A stretch of 64,000 bases of DNA from Maniola hyperantus (GCF_902806685.2 NC_048538.1:1674001-1738000); one strand, 5' to 3'. Positions 44,861 through 56,700 are shown, numbered from the stretch's first letter. Notes: a model not told the origin generated them from the sequence alone. A program made the numbers and translations.

Positions 44861-47800
44861 CTATTGTTTTTTATTCTTATTGACATAGTAGACGTCCATA
44901 GCATATTTATCAAAATTAGGATCCTTCTTGACTATAAAATGCCAGTGTATGAACTCTCCAAGTAAGCATAGAAAACTCAAACTGTACCCTATTGCTAATG
45001 CTATGAAGGCACAATACAGCTTTTTCAAGTTAATCAATGCTTTGATTTGCTCTTCTGAAATATCCATAGTCCTAATTCTATACATTGCATCATTAAGCCA
45101 CTTCTCTACAAGACCAACTTCAACAATTCTTCGGATATAAATATCTGCCAAGGGTTTCAATGGAGAATTCTTGTGAAATCCTATTGATATTGGAATGTTT
45201 ACCACGCAATCCGTCATGATATGGAGGTCCCTTTCTGCTCTGGAAATTTCCGTGCTGTTTGCTGTGGAATTTTCGAACTCTGTGGTCATGTAAGAATTTT
45301 TTCTCTTCACGCTTACATATTTGAGGAAGTTAGCGCTGTCGTAGTACGCGAATACTCCTTTAGCGATTCTACTAGCTGCCTCTTCAAGATTGTCGACATT
45401 TTCGAATCTAACGCCGATTTTCTGACTCATTTCGTCGTGGGATTCGATGAAAAACTTCTTTGTCTCTCTACCCCAACCACCGCAAGCAATTTTACTATCG
45501 ACTAACTCTTTTAAAGTGTCGATGGTTACTCTAGGGGCAGGATTTGCTAAAATAGCGGTCATGCTTGCTCTGTAAGACACGACGAGCAGTATGCAATACA
45601 GCCAGTACCACCCTGTCAGTAATCGAATGGACCATCCAGAAGGTAGCTTAGGTAAAGAAACGACTAGTAGCATTCCATAAGTGTAGAGAATGCTGTTCGT
45701 TATTTCGCCGAACAAATACATGCCAACAGGTTTTGCGTCTACAAACAAAAATGCAAATATTGAATTTGTACTTTCCTGACCCGCGCAAATGACTCAACAT
45801 TTTTGCTCTAACAAGTTTAAGACGACACAAACTTAGCTCAAAATATTGAGAAAAGGTTTATGAATATTACCGGTCGTGGGATTTTTCGTAATTTTCAAGC
45901 TGTTAGTGTAATCCAAGAGATTCATATAATAAACTGCTAATCCATAAAATATAGCGCCAGTGACGAGCAAAACTAGTAATACAGCTATCCACATGTACAA
46001 TCTGCAAAATGAAAGCCAATTGAACAAATAACCCTGAAAAATGGTCCTTGGTGATCCTTTCGGCCCTTGGTCTTTTTAACCGACTTCAAAAAAAGGAGGA
46101 GGTTCTCAATTCATCGGAATCTTTAAGTGAATAGTTCAACAAGGTTCAAGGCATCGAACCTGGTTGAAACAGTGCAAATTGATTGTCTTAGGTCGAGTCT
46201 GGTGACTTAGGTACTTAGCAATAAAGCCAGGGATTCCGTGATTTATCACATTCCCTGGCGATTCCGTCTAAAAATCGATTGAGGTGTACGTCTGGTAAAC
46301 TTTAGATATCAAATGCACTGAATCGTCGCTTATATTAAATAGCATTTTGAAAGGAGAGCTGATCGTATTTCGATGAATTAATTTGACGGCAAAATAGGCG
46401 TTTTCGAAGAGTTAGCAGTCAGACCCTCTGGTCAGGAAGTCCAACTTCGGAAAGTGTGAGGAATGTTCAACCAGTTCACCAGACAAAATGATTTAAATAT
46501 TCAAACTTACTTAAACGGCAAGATAAGCGTTTTCCAGGAGTTATCAGTCAGAGCCTCTGGAGTCAGGAACGTCCAACATTGCGAAGTGTAAGGGATACTC
46601 AAATCGGTCAGTTCCAAGTGATACGGGGTGTATTGCAAATTGCCCAGCGCTACGTCGGCTTTATTGTGAACCATTTCCCCGAGGAGACCTGAAAATGAAC
46701 CGTTGGTTTGCTTCTGACCCCATTTGTGAACTTCTGCATTGGCTGGTTGATACAGTCTAGGTTTGAAATTCATTTTCTGGGCTAGGGTGTTGAGGATCTA
46801 AAACAGAAAACTATAGCTGGTGTATTGCTATGACGTCCGCCTTCTATTCGAGAGGTCGGGAGTTCGATCCCGAGCATTTCTTTTCGGAGTTATGTGCGTA
46901 ACAACCAATTAAATATCACAAAAGTGAAGGATAACATCGAAAGGAAATCTGCATGCTTGAGAGTGAAAACCGTGTGTGGAACGACCTCCAGCCCGCTGGA
47001 CCGATGACCTGAAGAGGGTGGTAGGGAGCGGGTGGATGAGTAAGGCGGAGGACTGTGTTTGGTGGCGCGCTCTTGGAAAGGCCTATGTCTAATAGATGGA
47101 TGGACCTATCCAGGTACAGTGATCATAAAACAAGTAGACAAGCCAAAATCTAAGCTTGCGATATCGCTTGGGGTTTGCATCTTTGGCTTAACTTGCTATG
47201 GCATCTTTTGTTTTTGTACACTGCGCAAGTACAACAATTGTTTGTTACGTCTTCTACTGAAAATCGAAATTACCTCAATTTCCACACCCCCAACTTTGCT
47301 GGATTCGTTTGATTTCATAGCAATAACTGAGGGTACGTGTTCATAATAGACAACATTCAAAACTTCATTGTTGAGGTTCCCCGTTTTATCAGCAAACAGG
47401 TCTCTTCCATAATGAAATTTACCATTCTTCCATATATCTACTCGTCTAGATATAAAAATCCCTTTTATAGGATTCGGGAAAGGTACCGTGGAGAGGTCGA
47501 ACCAGGCTTTGCTTTTCACGTTCCCTACAATAGTTTTGTGGTATTTCAAGAAGACTACGTTGACGATTCTCTTCCAAATGTAGTGGAGATTGCTGTGGAA
47601 CAGTCTGATGTCATGGAGCATTATGTATTTGGCTCTAGTGTCCAATATACGATATCTAAAAAAATCGTCAAAAACGTTAATAAAATTGAGAACTCTTCCA
47701 CTTTTTTGCAATAGAATTTAAACTCTTGTGAATATTGGACTGTAGTAAAAAATTATGTGATTTTTTGTATAGCGGCAGTTTCATCATCGTCATCATCAAC

Positions 47801-50061
47801 CGATAGACGTCCACCGCTGGACATGGGTCTCTTGTAGGGACTTCCACACGCCACGGTATTGCTTCGCCTGAATCCAGCGGCTCCCTGCGCCTCGTCTGAT
47901 GTCGTCCGTCCACCTAGTGAAGGGTCGTCTGCTGCGCTTTCCGGTACGAGGTCGCCAATCCAGCACCTTGGGACCCCAACCATAGAATATATAATAGTAC
48001 CTACTATGCCCCAACGTCTATCGTAGGTACATTAGGAACAGGAAAACACAAGTTGCTCTTGCTTAAAATATTTCATATTGGCAAAAAAAGTTGGGTAAAC
48101 AAGGTAATATGCTATGGCCTATGATTTAAAACAATATTTACCTGTCCCCAAACCTCAGAAGTCTGGTCAATTGCAGACCATTAGCTAATACAATGATGTA
48201 GACATTGCAACCGTCTTTTCTGGATTCTCTTAGCGATTCAAGGGTGTCGAAATTCGGCGATAGCAAATCCTCAGATTCTCCGACCACTATCTTGATAAGA
48301 AGGTAGGTAAGTAATCAAAGGAAATGTTATACTTATACATATTTAGAAAAACCGGGGAAGGGCGAGTCAGACTGGTGCACTGAGGGTTCCGTACTTCAGT
48401 CGTATTTTTTCGACATTTTGCACGATAAATCAAAAACTTTTATGCATAAATAGGTATCTGTTTTAGAATGTATAGGTAAAGTCCTTTCATATGATACCCC
48501 ATTTGGTACCTATAGTAATCTTACTTTGAAAGTTGAAAGTAGGTAGGTGATTTGTCATGAACATATTTTAATCTTTTTTTCGTGATGTAGGTAACCACAA
48601 ACTCACGTTTTTCCGATTTTTCCCCATATGTCTGCTATAAGACCTATCCACCTGACAAATTTCATGATTCTAGGTCAACGGGAAGCACCCCCTAGTTAAA
48701 AGATTATTATTAGGTAGTGAAAATAATGATTAAGTAGTAAAGTTAAAAGATTATTACCATAACAAAGGGCACAGTTATTGTTCTTTTGAACAGCATCCCT
48801 TCGAAGACGCTCAAGTAAACCGTGTCGCATACAACGGTTACGCAAGTGACAATGTCGTTGCGTATTATTCCATTGAGCAAATCTATCAGTGCAAACTCGA
48901 GGTCCTTTCGCACCTGCAGCTCTTTGACTATGAGCGAAGATTCTGCGCTGACATTGCTGTAAAATAATTAAGCATTCCTAAATTCGACGACCTCCCTGGC
49001 GCAGTGGTGAACGCTGTGGTCTTAATAGTGGGAGGTCCCGGGTTCGATTCCTGGCAGGGGTTTGGAATTTTATAATTTCTAAATTTCTGGTCTGGTCTGG
49101 TGGGAGGCTTCGGCCGTGGCTAGTTACCACCCTACCGGCAAAGCCGTGCCGCCAAGCGATTTAGTGTTCCGGTACGATGCCGCGTAGAAACCAAAGGGGT
49201 ATGGGTTTAATAAAAACTGCCATACCCCTTCCAGGTTAGCCCGCTATCATCTTAGACTGCATCATCACTTACCACCAGGTGAGATTGCAGTCAAGGGCTA
49301 ACTTGTATTTGAATTCAAAAAAAAAGGGAAGTCCGTCTCCTATTCCGGGGGTCTGGGGTTAGGTCCTACTCTAAGCTTCTACTTTTTCAGAGTAAGATGG
49401 AGTAGGTCCTATGTGCGCTTTAGTACTTAATTAAGAGCTAGCGCGCACCACGGAAAATTTCCGTACGTTTTCCCCCGCAAAATCTGTGAACTATTAGAAC
49501 TATATAGAAGTGCGGGAACTGTGGAATTAATTCTGCACCGGATTTTGATCAGTAGATTAAAATTCACTTACAGTGGCTTTAACAGGCGTTTTAAAGCTAA
49601 CAAGACAAACACACACTTTAGCATAATGTACTTAATTTAATATGTAATACTAGCTGACCCGGGGCGGCTTCGCTTGAGTGGAATTTTGGTCAAAAAAAAA
49701 TCGAGGTGGGGGTTGAATTTCCAAGAATCCTGAAACACGTAGTTCTTCATTTGTGATCGAAAACCCAAATACCAATTTTCATGCAAATAACTTGAAAAAT
49801 AACGGACTTTCATACAAACATCCATCCCCCATTTAACCCACTTAGGGGTGGACTTTCGAAAAATCCTGTCTTAGTGGATACCTACTCTTTACAAAGAATA
49901 CACCTACTAAATTACATGTTAGGTCCACGCGGTTTAGGCTGTGCGTTGATATTAAGTCAGTGAGGATTTTGAATTTTATATCTGTAGATTAGTATGGATA
50001 CTTACGAAATTAAAATAATCGCCGCAGTAACACGGAGTATTTGGAGAACACATCCAGCCAT
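44861..50061 (-). CDS. Ir21a: Variant ionotropic glutamate receptor, IR21a-like, complete, 7 exons
   Basis: Minus-strand exons are 50061-50006, 48956-48758, 48290-48142, 47700-47274, 46797-46511, 46001-45871 and 45738-44861. Lengths sum to 2,127 nt (708 aa plus stop), and all junctions have GT/AG with consistent phase; the exon 4 acceptor could also be six bases further in. Exon 1 encodes a hydrophobic signal peptide (MAGCVLQILRVTAAIILIS). The ligand-binding S1 part is in exon 5 (LTDLSIPYTSQCWTFLTP). M1 is in exon 6 (about 376-399), the pore loop at about 427-446, M2/M3 at about 457-481 (GWYWLYCILLVVSYRASMTA), S2 follows, and the last membrane segment is at about 657-679. The usual iGluR SYTANLAAF motif reads SYRASMTAILA. 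The stretch ILANPAPRVTIDTL suggests IR21a, a cooling or temperature receptor subunit in flies and mosquitoes that works with IR25a and IR93a. The IR class is firm; the IR21a assignment is from remembered similarity. Confidence 0.85.
46078..46113 (+). mobile_element. MITE-C end fragment in IR intron 5
   Basis: TTAACCGACTTCAAAAAAAG then GAGGAGGTTCTCAATTC. Confidence 0.65.
46385..46497 (-). pseudogene. Decayed duplicate of part of IR exon 5
   Basis: Intron 5 of the receptor contains a second, diverged copy of the 3' part of exon 5 (46511-46630). Shared blocks include GTCAGA.CCTCTGG and GTCAGGAA.GTCCAAC on the plus strand. Read in the exon frame it contains a TGA after a few residues (NIPHTFRSWTS then stop), and the donor GTAAG is lost. 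It therefore looks like a dead tandem duplicate rather than an alternative exon. Confidence 0.7.
46815..47105 (+). mobile_element. SINE-A fragment followed by RTE tail, IR intron 4
   Basis: SINE head and body (TTCGATCCCGAGC, ATCTGCATGCTTGAGAG) run into the RTE end (GGAACGACCTCCAGCCCGCT, AGGCCTATGTCTAATAG) at about 46975. Confidence 0.65.
47770..48020 (-). mobile_element. RTE ORF2 C-terminal fragment, IR intron 3
   Basis: CATCATCAACCGATAGACGT, GTCCGTCCACCTAGTGAAGG, CCAGCACCTTGGGACCCC. Confidence 0.75.
48345..48705 (-). repeat. Repeat J, IR intron 2
   Basis: AAACCGGGGAAGGGCGAGTC, CATATGATACCCCATTTGGT, CATGATTCTAGGTCAACGGG. Confidence 0.7.
48980..49328 (+). mobile_element. SINE-C, full length, IR intron 1
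   Basis: Box A CCTGGCGCAGTGGTGAACGC, box B GGGTTCGATTCC, body GGGAGGCTTCGGCCGTGGCT, tail CCAGGTGAGATTGCAGTCAA and a final A run. Confidence 0.85.
49329..49645. other. Unassigned DNA in IR intron 1
   Basis: GAGCTAGCGCGCACCACGGA with TTTCCGTACGTTTTCCCCCG recurs, in reverse, near 22183-22215. Nothing else recognised. Confidence 0.35.
49650..49960 (-). mobile_element. Helitron-like repeat, diverged
   Basis: CTAGCTGACCCGGGGCGGCT resembles the end of Helitron-3; later ACCCACTTAGGGGTGGACTT resembles Helitron-2. Confidence 0.5.
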
Positions 50062-50260
50062 TTGGAAAATACAAATTGTGTAAGTAGGTAAAGTTACGGC
50101 TAACTGTGTTAATTATTTACAAGGCGACTCTACAGACAGATTGATTGACAGACTTTATTTTGTATGCAAACCAATTTAGTAGCTTTAATTAAAATGGTGA
50201 ATAAGCGTTAACCGTTTAAAAGGTTCATTTTATTTAAAGTTTCGTTACAAAAATCACTAC

Positions 50261-50467
50261 CCATAACATTATAAATGCGTAAGTGTTTGTTTGTTGGTTT
50301 GTCCTTCGATCACGTCGCAACGGAGCAACGGATCGACGTGATTTTTTGCCTGGGGTATAGTTTATGACCGAGAGTGACATAGGCTACTTTTATCCCGAAA
50401 AATCAAAGTTCCCACGGGATTTTTAAAAACCTAAATCCACGCGTACGAAGTCGCGGGCATCAGCTAG
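50261..50467 (+). mobile_element. Helitron-1 copy upstream of the IR gene
   Basis: TCACTACCCATAACATTATA to GTCGCGGGCATCAGCTAG. Confidence 0.75.
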
Positions 50468-50890
50468 TCTCTATTTAATAAAAATAAAGGACCATTTCTT
50501 TATTTTTGTCAGAAAAGTTAATAAAACTGCGGGTTGTTTCGAAAAATTGTATATTTAATAAATCTTTATAAAAATAATAATATTAAAAAAAAACCCAATA
50601 AACCTTACAATTACGATTATAATAGATTTGTACAAACTAATCCCAGTCACAATAATAATAAAAAATTAACATTGATAAAATACATTTGTGAAAAGCCCGC
50701 TCTACACTCGAGCCGCGACAGCCGCAAACGCCGCGAAATATTGAGGATGGTTTTGCGGCGTCGCGTTTCCGTCTATCTACCTGTCAGGTAATACGTGGAG
50801 TAGGAAATTACATAAATGTTTATTTATTTCTATTGCCGTTATAAAAAACAAATACTTAATAAAAGTTTCAAAATGGACACAATGAAAAAT
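50468..50890. other. Unassigned DNA upstream of the IR gene
   Basis: An 85-aa open frame (50534-50791) is Asn/Lys-rich and looks like chance AT-rich coding. No repeat recognised. Confidence 0.35.
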
Positions 50891-50894
50891 AAAA

Positions 50895-51240
50895 ACCAGC
50901 CAAGTGCGAGTCAGGCTCGCGCAATGAGGGTTCCGTACTACAGTTGTATTTTTTCGACATTTTGCACGATAATTCAAAAACTATGATGCATAAAAATAAA
51001 TAAAAATCTGTTTTAGAATGTACAGGTGAAGACCTTTCATATGATACCCCACTTGATATAGTCACTCACTTCGAAAGTTGAAAATACTAATTATTAGTTC
51101 ATGACCACAATTTTTTTTGTGTGATCTAACCCTAAATTCACGGTTTTCAGATTTTTCAAGTAACTAAAAACAAGTGTTATTTCTTGAACGATGGTACGGA
51201 ACCCTTCGTGTGCGAGTCCGACTCGCACTTGACCGATTTT
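50895..51240 (-). repeat. Repeat J
   Basis: GCCAAGTGCGAGTCAGGCTC, CATATGATACCCCACTTGAT, CACGGTTTTCAGATTTTTCA. Confidence 0.7.
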
Positions 51241-51390
51241 TGGATACACACGATAGTCCTTATGTCTGGAGACTCCGGACGCCCAACTTAGCTATAAGTC
51301 CGGAGACTAGACAGTATAGTTTTGGCGGAGTTCGCAAGCTCTCACATTGCGAGTGAAGAGCAGGCTAAAAATATTATACCTAAACTATCA

Positions 51391-52340
51391 CAGTAGGTAC
51401 ACAGTATTAAAGTTGCCTTATTTTATTACTTATTTGAGTACCTCCAGTAAAAAAGGGAATGACTAAAAATCTGATACTTTTAACGATTTATAGTGTTTTG
51501 CAATAGGCTACTTGACTCATATCTAATTTCGTCCAATAAATGATTATTTATTATAGTATTTTGCGTAAGACAACGAAATATATCAATAGCAATTATTAAA
51601 AACGCAGGATGGATATATAAATCCAATTTTAAAAAATACAGTTTTTATTTTTATTTGAAACGCAGAAAACGCTGTCAGCCATAATGTGACGTCATTAAAT
51701 ATGTAAACAAAGAAATGTCATCCCTATGTAAACTAGTATAGAAGTCATGTTTATTAAACTTTGGGAAGTTATGCTGTTGTTTACAAATGCATGACGTCAG
51801 AGCACAGATAATCTATCGGCCAAACATGGCCGACAGTGTTTTCACCTGTCTAAGAAAAATATATTTTTAAATTAAAGTTTTACGGTTTTTAGGGCGCAAA
51901 AAAATATAGTGTTAATTTTTTTGATCTAATAGGACAAATATCAACCATTTAAGACCTACTTAAAAAAAGTGTCAACTAGCCTATTGTTATAATTATTTCA
52001 TTTCTTTTTTATTGAAGGCACTGATATTAGTTAATGCTTAATAATGAAGTACATAACTAATAAACTAATATTATAGGCTCTTTAGAAATTCCAAGTAAAA
52101 ATCCAATTTCACAGTAGGTACACAGTATTAAAGTTGCCTTATTTTATTACTTATTTGAGTACCTCCAGTAAAAAAGGGAATGACTATAAATCTGATACTT
52201 TTAACGATTTATAGTGTTTTGCAATTGTTATAATTATTTCATTTCTTTTTTATTGAAGGCACTGATATTAGTTAATGCTTAATAATGGAGTAACTAATAA
52301 ACTAATATATATTCTCTATAAAAATTCCAAGTTAAAATCC
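51391..52340. repeat. Direct duplication of about 230 bp; first copy carries a 480-bp insert
   Basis: Copy 1 is 51391-51503 plus 51984-52110; copy 2 is 52112-52340 and continuous. The extra segment 51503-51983 has inverted ends CAATAGGCTACTTGAC / GTCAACTAGCCTATTG and reads as a transposable element. Confidence 0.8.
52249..52254 (-). terminator. First canonical poly(A) signal seen downstream of ACOX3
   Basis: Reading by eye from the stop (53726) along the minus strand, I saw no AATAAA or ATTAAA until here, beyond the whole tandem array. Use by the gene is only inferred; variant signals inside the array cannot be excluded. Confidence 0.3.
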
Positions 52341-52602
52341 AATTTTTCTTAGTGTTAGCACAACAGTAAGCGAACACAACCTTTGTGACGTCATCATGTT
52401 TCCAAGATGGCGAACAACAATATTCCAGACTTTTGAAAATTTAAATAGTAAATACATAGCATGCTATATAAAAAATATATCTATATGAGTCAAATAGTAC
52501 TAGGCTAAAATAATGAATGAGGTAAGCTTTTGAAAACTAATAACAACGCCAGAGACAACGCTCTACGAAACTGCCTATCTCTTTCTAAAGGTCGATGCAC
52601 AG

Positions 52603-52775
52603 TGGGGCTAATTCCGTTGTACACAATCTCTAAACTAAACTAAAATGACACACGATAAAAATCTATTGCTATACCTTTCATAATGTCGCTCACAGAAAAG
52701 GATAGCACTAGATTTAGACGTGTTAATTTAGTTTAGTTTAGAGACTGTGCACAAGAGAATCAGCCCCAATATTTC
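52603..52775. mobile_element. MITE-N
   Basis: Inverted ends TGGGGCTAATTCCGTTGTAC / CACAAGAGAATCAGCCCCA with inner TCTCTAAACTAAACTAAA / TTTAGTTTAGTTTAGAGA. Confidence 0.75.
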
Positions 52776-52839
52776 TTGCAGGCTGTCGTGTAGATTTTTG
52801 AGTCAGAGTAATTTTAAAATTACACATATTTACAGAAAT

Positions 52840-53745
52840 TCTATGGAAAGCGTGAAAATACACGTGTAAAAAATTCTACGACATATGTCATAAGCTAGCA
52901 TACAAAACGAAAAGGAACGTATTTTTACGGACTCGGATCGGATAAGTGCGTAACCGTCGTAAGGGTCCCTTTTATAAAGTTCAAAAAATGTGATTGTGTT
53001 ATAGTTTGGAGACAATCATCCGATCCGAATCCGTGAAAATACGGATATAAAACATCTACGACATAATATGTCATAAGCTACCATACAAAACAAAAAGGAA
53101 CGTATTTTCACGGACTTAGATCGGATGAGTGCGTAACCACCGTTAGGGTTTCTTTTTTATAGTTTAAAAATTTGATTGTGTTATAGTTTGGAGACAATCA
53201 TCCGATCCGAATCCGTGAAAATACGGATATAAAATATCTACGACATTATGTCATAAGCTACCATACAAAACAAAAAGGAACGTATTTTCACGGACTTAGA
53301 TCGGATGAGTGCGTAACCACCGTTAGGGTTTCTTTTTTATAGTTTAAAAATTTGATTGTGTTATAGTTTGGAGACAATCATCCGATCCGAATCCGTGAAA
53401 ATACGGATATAAAATATCTACGACATTATGTCATAAGCTACCATACAAAACAAAAAGGAACGTATTTTCACGGACTTAGATCGGATGAGTGCGTAACCAC
53501 CGTTAGGGTTTCTTTTTTATAGTTTAAAAATTTGATTGTGTTATAGTTTGGAGGGAATCATCCGATCCGAATCCGTGAAAATACGAATATAAAAAATATC
53601 CACGACATTATGTCATAAGCTACCATACAAATCAAAAAGGACCGTATTTTCACGGACTCGGATCGGATGAGTGCGTAACCGCCGTTAGGGTTCCTCATTT
53701 TAAAGTTTGGAAAAATATGATCGTGTTATAGTTTGGAGGGTATGT
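52840..53745. repeat. 180-bp tandem array at the 3' end of ACOX3, about five units
   Basis: Units 53161-53340 and 53341-53520 are identical base for base; outer units are diverged. Each unit contains an inverted pair (CCGATCCGAATCCGTGAAAA / TATTTTCACGGACTTAGATC) and the string GTGTTATAGTTTGGAG, which in the last unit is the ACOX3 stop codon region. Confidence 0.92.
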
Positions 53746-56700
53746 ACGAATCCCAGTAGACCACGTCTCGCCACCATGCTGGTCTCGTCATGGCGCCGGG
53801 GAACGTCATCACTCTGTTCTGAAGGTGCTTGTAGGCCTGCAAGTTAAATTTATTTATTTAAACATCTTTCTTGCTTAATCTAAATATCAGTACCCTTATT
53901 ATAAATGCGAAAGTGTTTGTTTGTTGGGTTGTCCCTCAATCACGTCGCAACGGTGCAACGGATTGACGTGATTTTTCGCATGAGTATAGATAAGGACCTG
54001 GAGAGTGACATAGGCTACTTTTATCCCGGAAAATCAAAGAGTTCCCACGGGATTTTTAAAAAACCTAATTCTACACGGACGAAGTCGCGGGAATCAGCCA
54101 GTCTTAAATATATAAAAGGAAAAGGTGACTGACTGACTAATCTATCAATGCGCAGCTCAAACTACTGGACGGATCGGGCTGAAATTGGGCATGCAGATAG
54201 CTATTATGACTATGATGTAGGCATCCGCTAAGAAAGGATTTTTGAAAATTCAACCCCTAAGGGGGTGAAATAGGGGTTTGAAATTTGTGTAGTCCACGCG
54301 GACGAAGTCGCGAGCATAAGGTAGCCTATGTCCTTCCCCGGGATGCAAGCTATCGCTGTACCAAATTTCGTCAAAATCGGTTGAACGGATGGGCCGTGAA
54401 AGGCTAGCAGACCGACAGACAGACACACTTTCGCATTTATAATGTTAGTATGGAAAGTATGGGTTATTTATAAATACTATCTGTCCCGGCTTACTCACGT
54501 GTGTAGTCGACGTTAGCCCGACTAGTTTCGAACCCATCCGGGGTCCTTTTTCAAGGGAGTCCGTCCGCGCACGCGCCGCGGTTTTGACTCCCTTGAAAAA
54601 GGACCCCGGATGGGTTCGAAACTAGTCGGGCTAACGTCGACTACACACGTGAGTAAGCCGGGACAGATAGTATTTATAATGGAAATCACTCACGGTAGTT
54701 AAAACGCTAAAATATGGGTTATTTAGCCTATAATATGGTCTTACCTCTCCATCAGACATGCCGAGTACGGATTTCATGCAGAAGTCAGGCGGTGCCAGAG
54801 TATCGGTCAATGTAACCGCCTCCGGTACCAACTCCGAGCATAACTTGAGGATGCCTTCCCGCAGGTGCAGGCCTTGGTCCAATGTGAAGTAACCACCCTG
54901 TATTAAAATTCAAACAATCATCATCATCATCAACTGATAGACATGCACAAAAAATTGCACGGGTATTACCCATTTATGTATCCCACAAAATTTCTCCAAG
55001 GGCACTTGGGTTTCCACTCGCTCAAAACCCGAAGAGACTGCGACCAAATTGGTACAATTTGCAAGATTCTTAGGGGTGTGATCGACTGCTCTGAACTACA
55101 CAACAAGCTCTGCTGCGTTTATGCACCCTCTAATTACAGCTATCTCCGCCACCGCTCCAAATTTTTCGTAAGTCCGTATATTTATTATTCATCTATCACT
55201 ATATTATATATTAATATATGTATATATATTATGTATTATATATGTACCTGTGTATATCTTTATCTATATATTATTATTAAGGCATTTCTGTGCCTATTAA
55301 TATACATATTACTTATATTATAATTATTATCTTTATGTTCCCTAACAACTTACGTACACCTTAAACCCAGTTTCACTAGCCCTTAAATCCTCTTCAACCT
55401 AGTTGCCTGGATCGCTTGCTAGATCGCTTCACAGCGATAAGGCCGCTGATTGTATGTTCTTCTTTTACATGTTTCTTTTTGTGTCTTTTCTTTTTGGTGT
55501 ACAATAAAGAATATTAAACTAAACTAAGTCCGTTTAGTCGCACGGTAGCGCGCTCCAGATCACCCATACCGCGCACTTTGGCTGCGCTCAACGCGCTGCT
55601 GAAGGAGTCCCCGCGCTGTGACATATTTGCTGACAAATGGGCTGACCTCATGGGTCAGATCTTGCACTTTTGTGAAAATTTATAATTTTGCTTTTTAAAA
55701 TTTATAATTTTAAGTTGTTAATTTTTGTAAGTATGTTTATGTTAGTTTGTACTCGTATTTTAATTAGTGTAATTGGCTTTATGGCCGTTCTAATTAAACA
55801 ATAAATAAATAATAATAAATAATAATAGGGACTTCCACACACCAGTCTTGCGTCTGAATCCAGCGGCTCCCTGCGACTCTTCTGATGGCGTCCGTCCAAC
55901 TAGTGGGAGGTCTTCCAACACTGCGTCTTCTGGTGCGAGGTTGCCATTCCAGCACCTTTGGACCCCAATGTCTATCGGTTGTACGAACTATGTGCCCTGC
56001 CCATTGCCACTTCAGCGTCGCAACCCGTTGAGCTATGTCGGTTTCTCTAGTTCTCCTACGGATCTCCTCATTTCTGATTTGATCATGTAGAGAAACTCCA
56101 AGCATAGCTCTCTCCATCCATCTAATGTATAAACATGTTAATTGAAACTACTCACAATGTACAAAGTCGCCATATGCTTTTCAATAAGGAATGCTCCATA
56201 TAAGGAAACCATTTTGAGTAGAACCTTCTTGCAAGCTTCGTCTTCAAAGGATTTCGCCGTTTTGTAGAAATGGTTTAGAATGTAGTTCTGAAAAAAATAA
56301 AAAATATTAAAGGTTTCAAAAAACACTGACTACAGTTTGTATTGTTTTTTAAAACGTCTCTTAAACTAAAAATTGTTTTGGAAATCTAACTATGAATGTA
56401 AAAGCCTATTTAATGCCACTTGCCATGGTGGTATTGAACGTTGAACGTAAATACGAAATTTTATTTATTTTTATGCTTCATAGTTTTTGAATTATCGTGC
56501 AAAATGTCGAAAAAATACGACTGTTGTACGGAACCCTCGTTGTGCGAGCCTGACTCGCACTTGGCCGGTTTTTTATATCTGTTTAGTGTTTACTCATTAA
56601 AAAGTAATATTCCCACAATAAAGGTTTTATTCAGTGAATTCATCATAAGGGCTATCGACGACCGCTTTTGAGACGCATATCGCCCTTAAATAGAATAGAA

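Noticed and set aside
46385..46497. Alternative IR exon
   Set aside because: An in-frame stop and missing donor make use unlikely.
52840..53745. The 180-bp array as a CRISPR array or centromeric satellite
   Set aside because: Units are contiguous without unique spacers, the array has only about five units, and it lies at the end of a eukaryotic gene.
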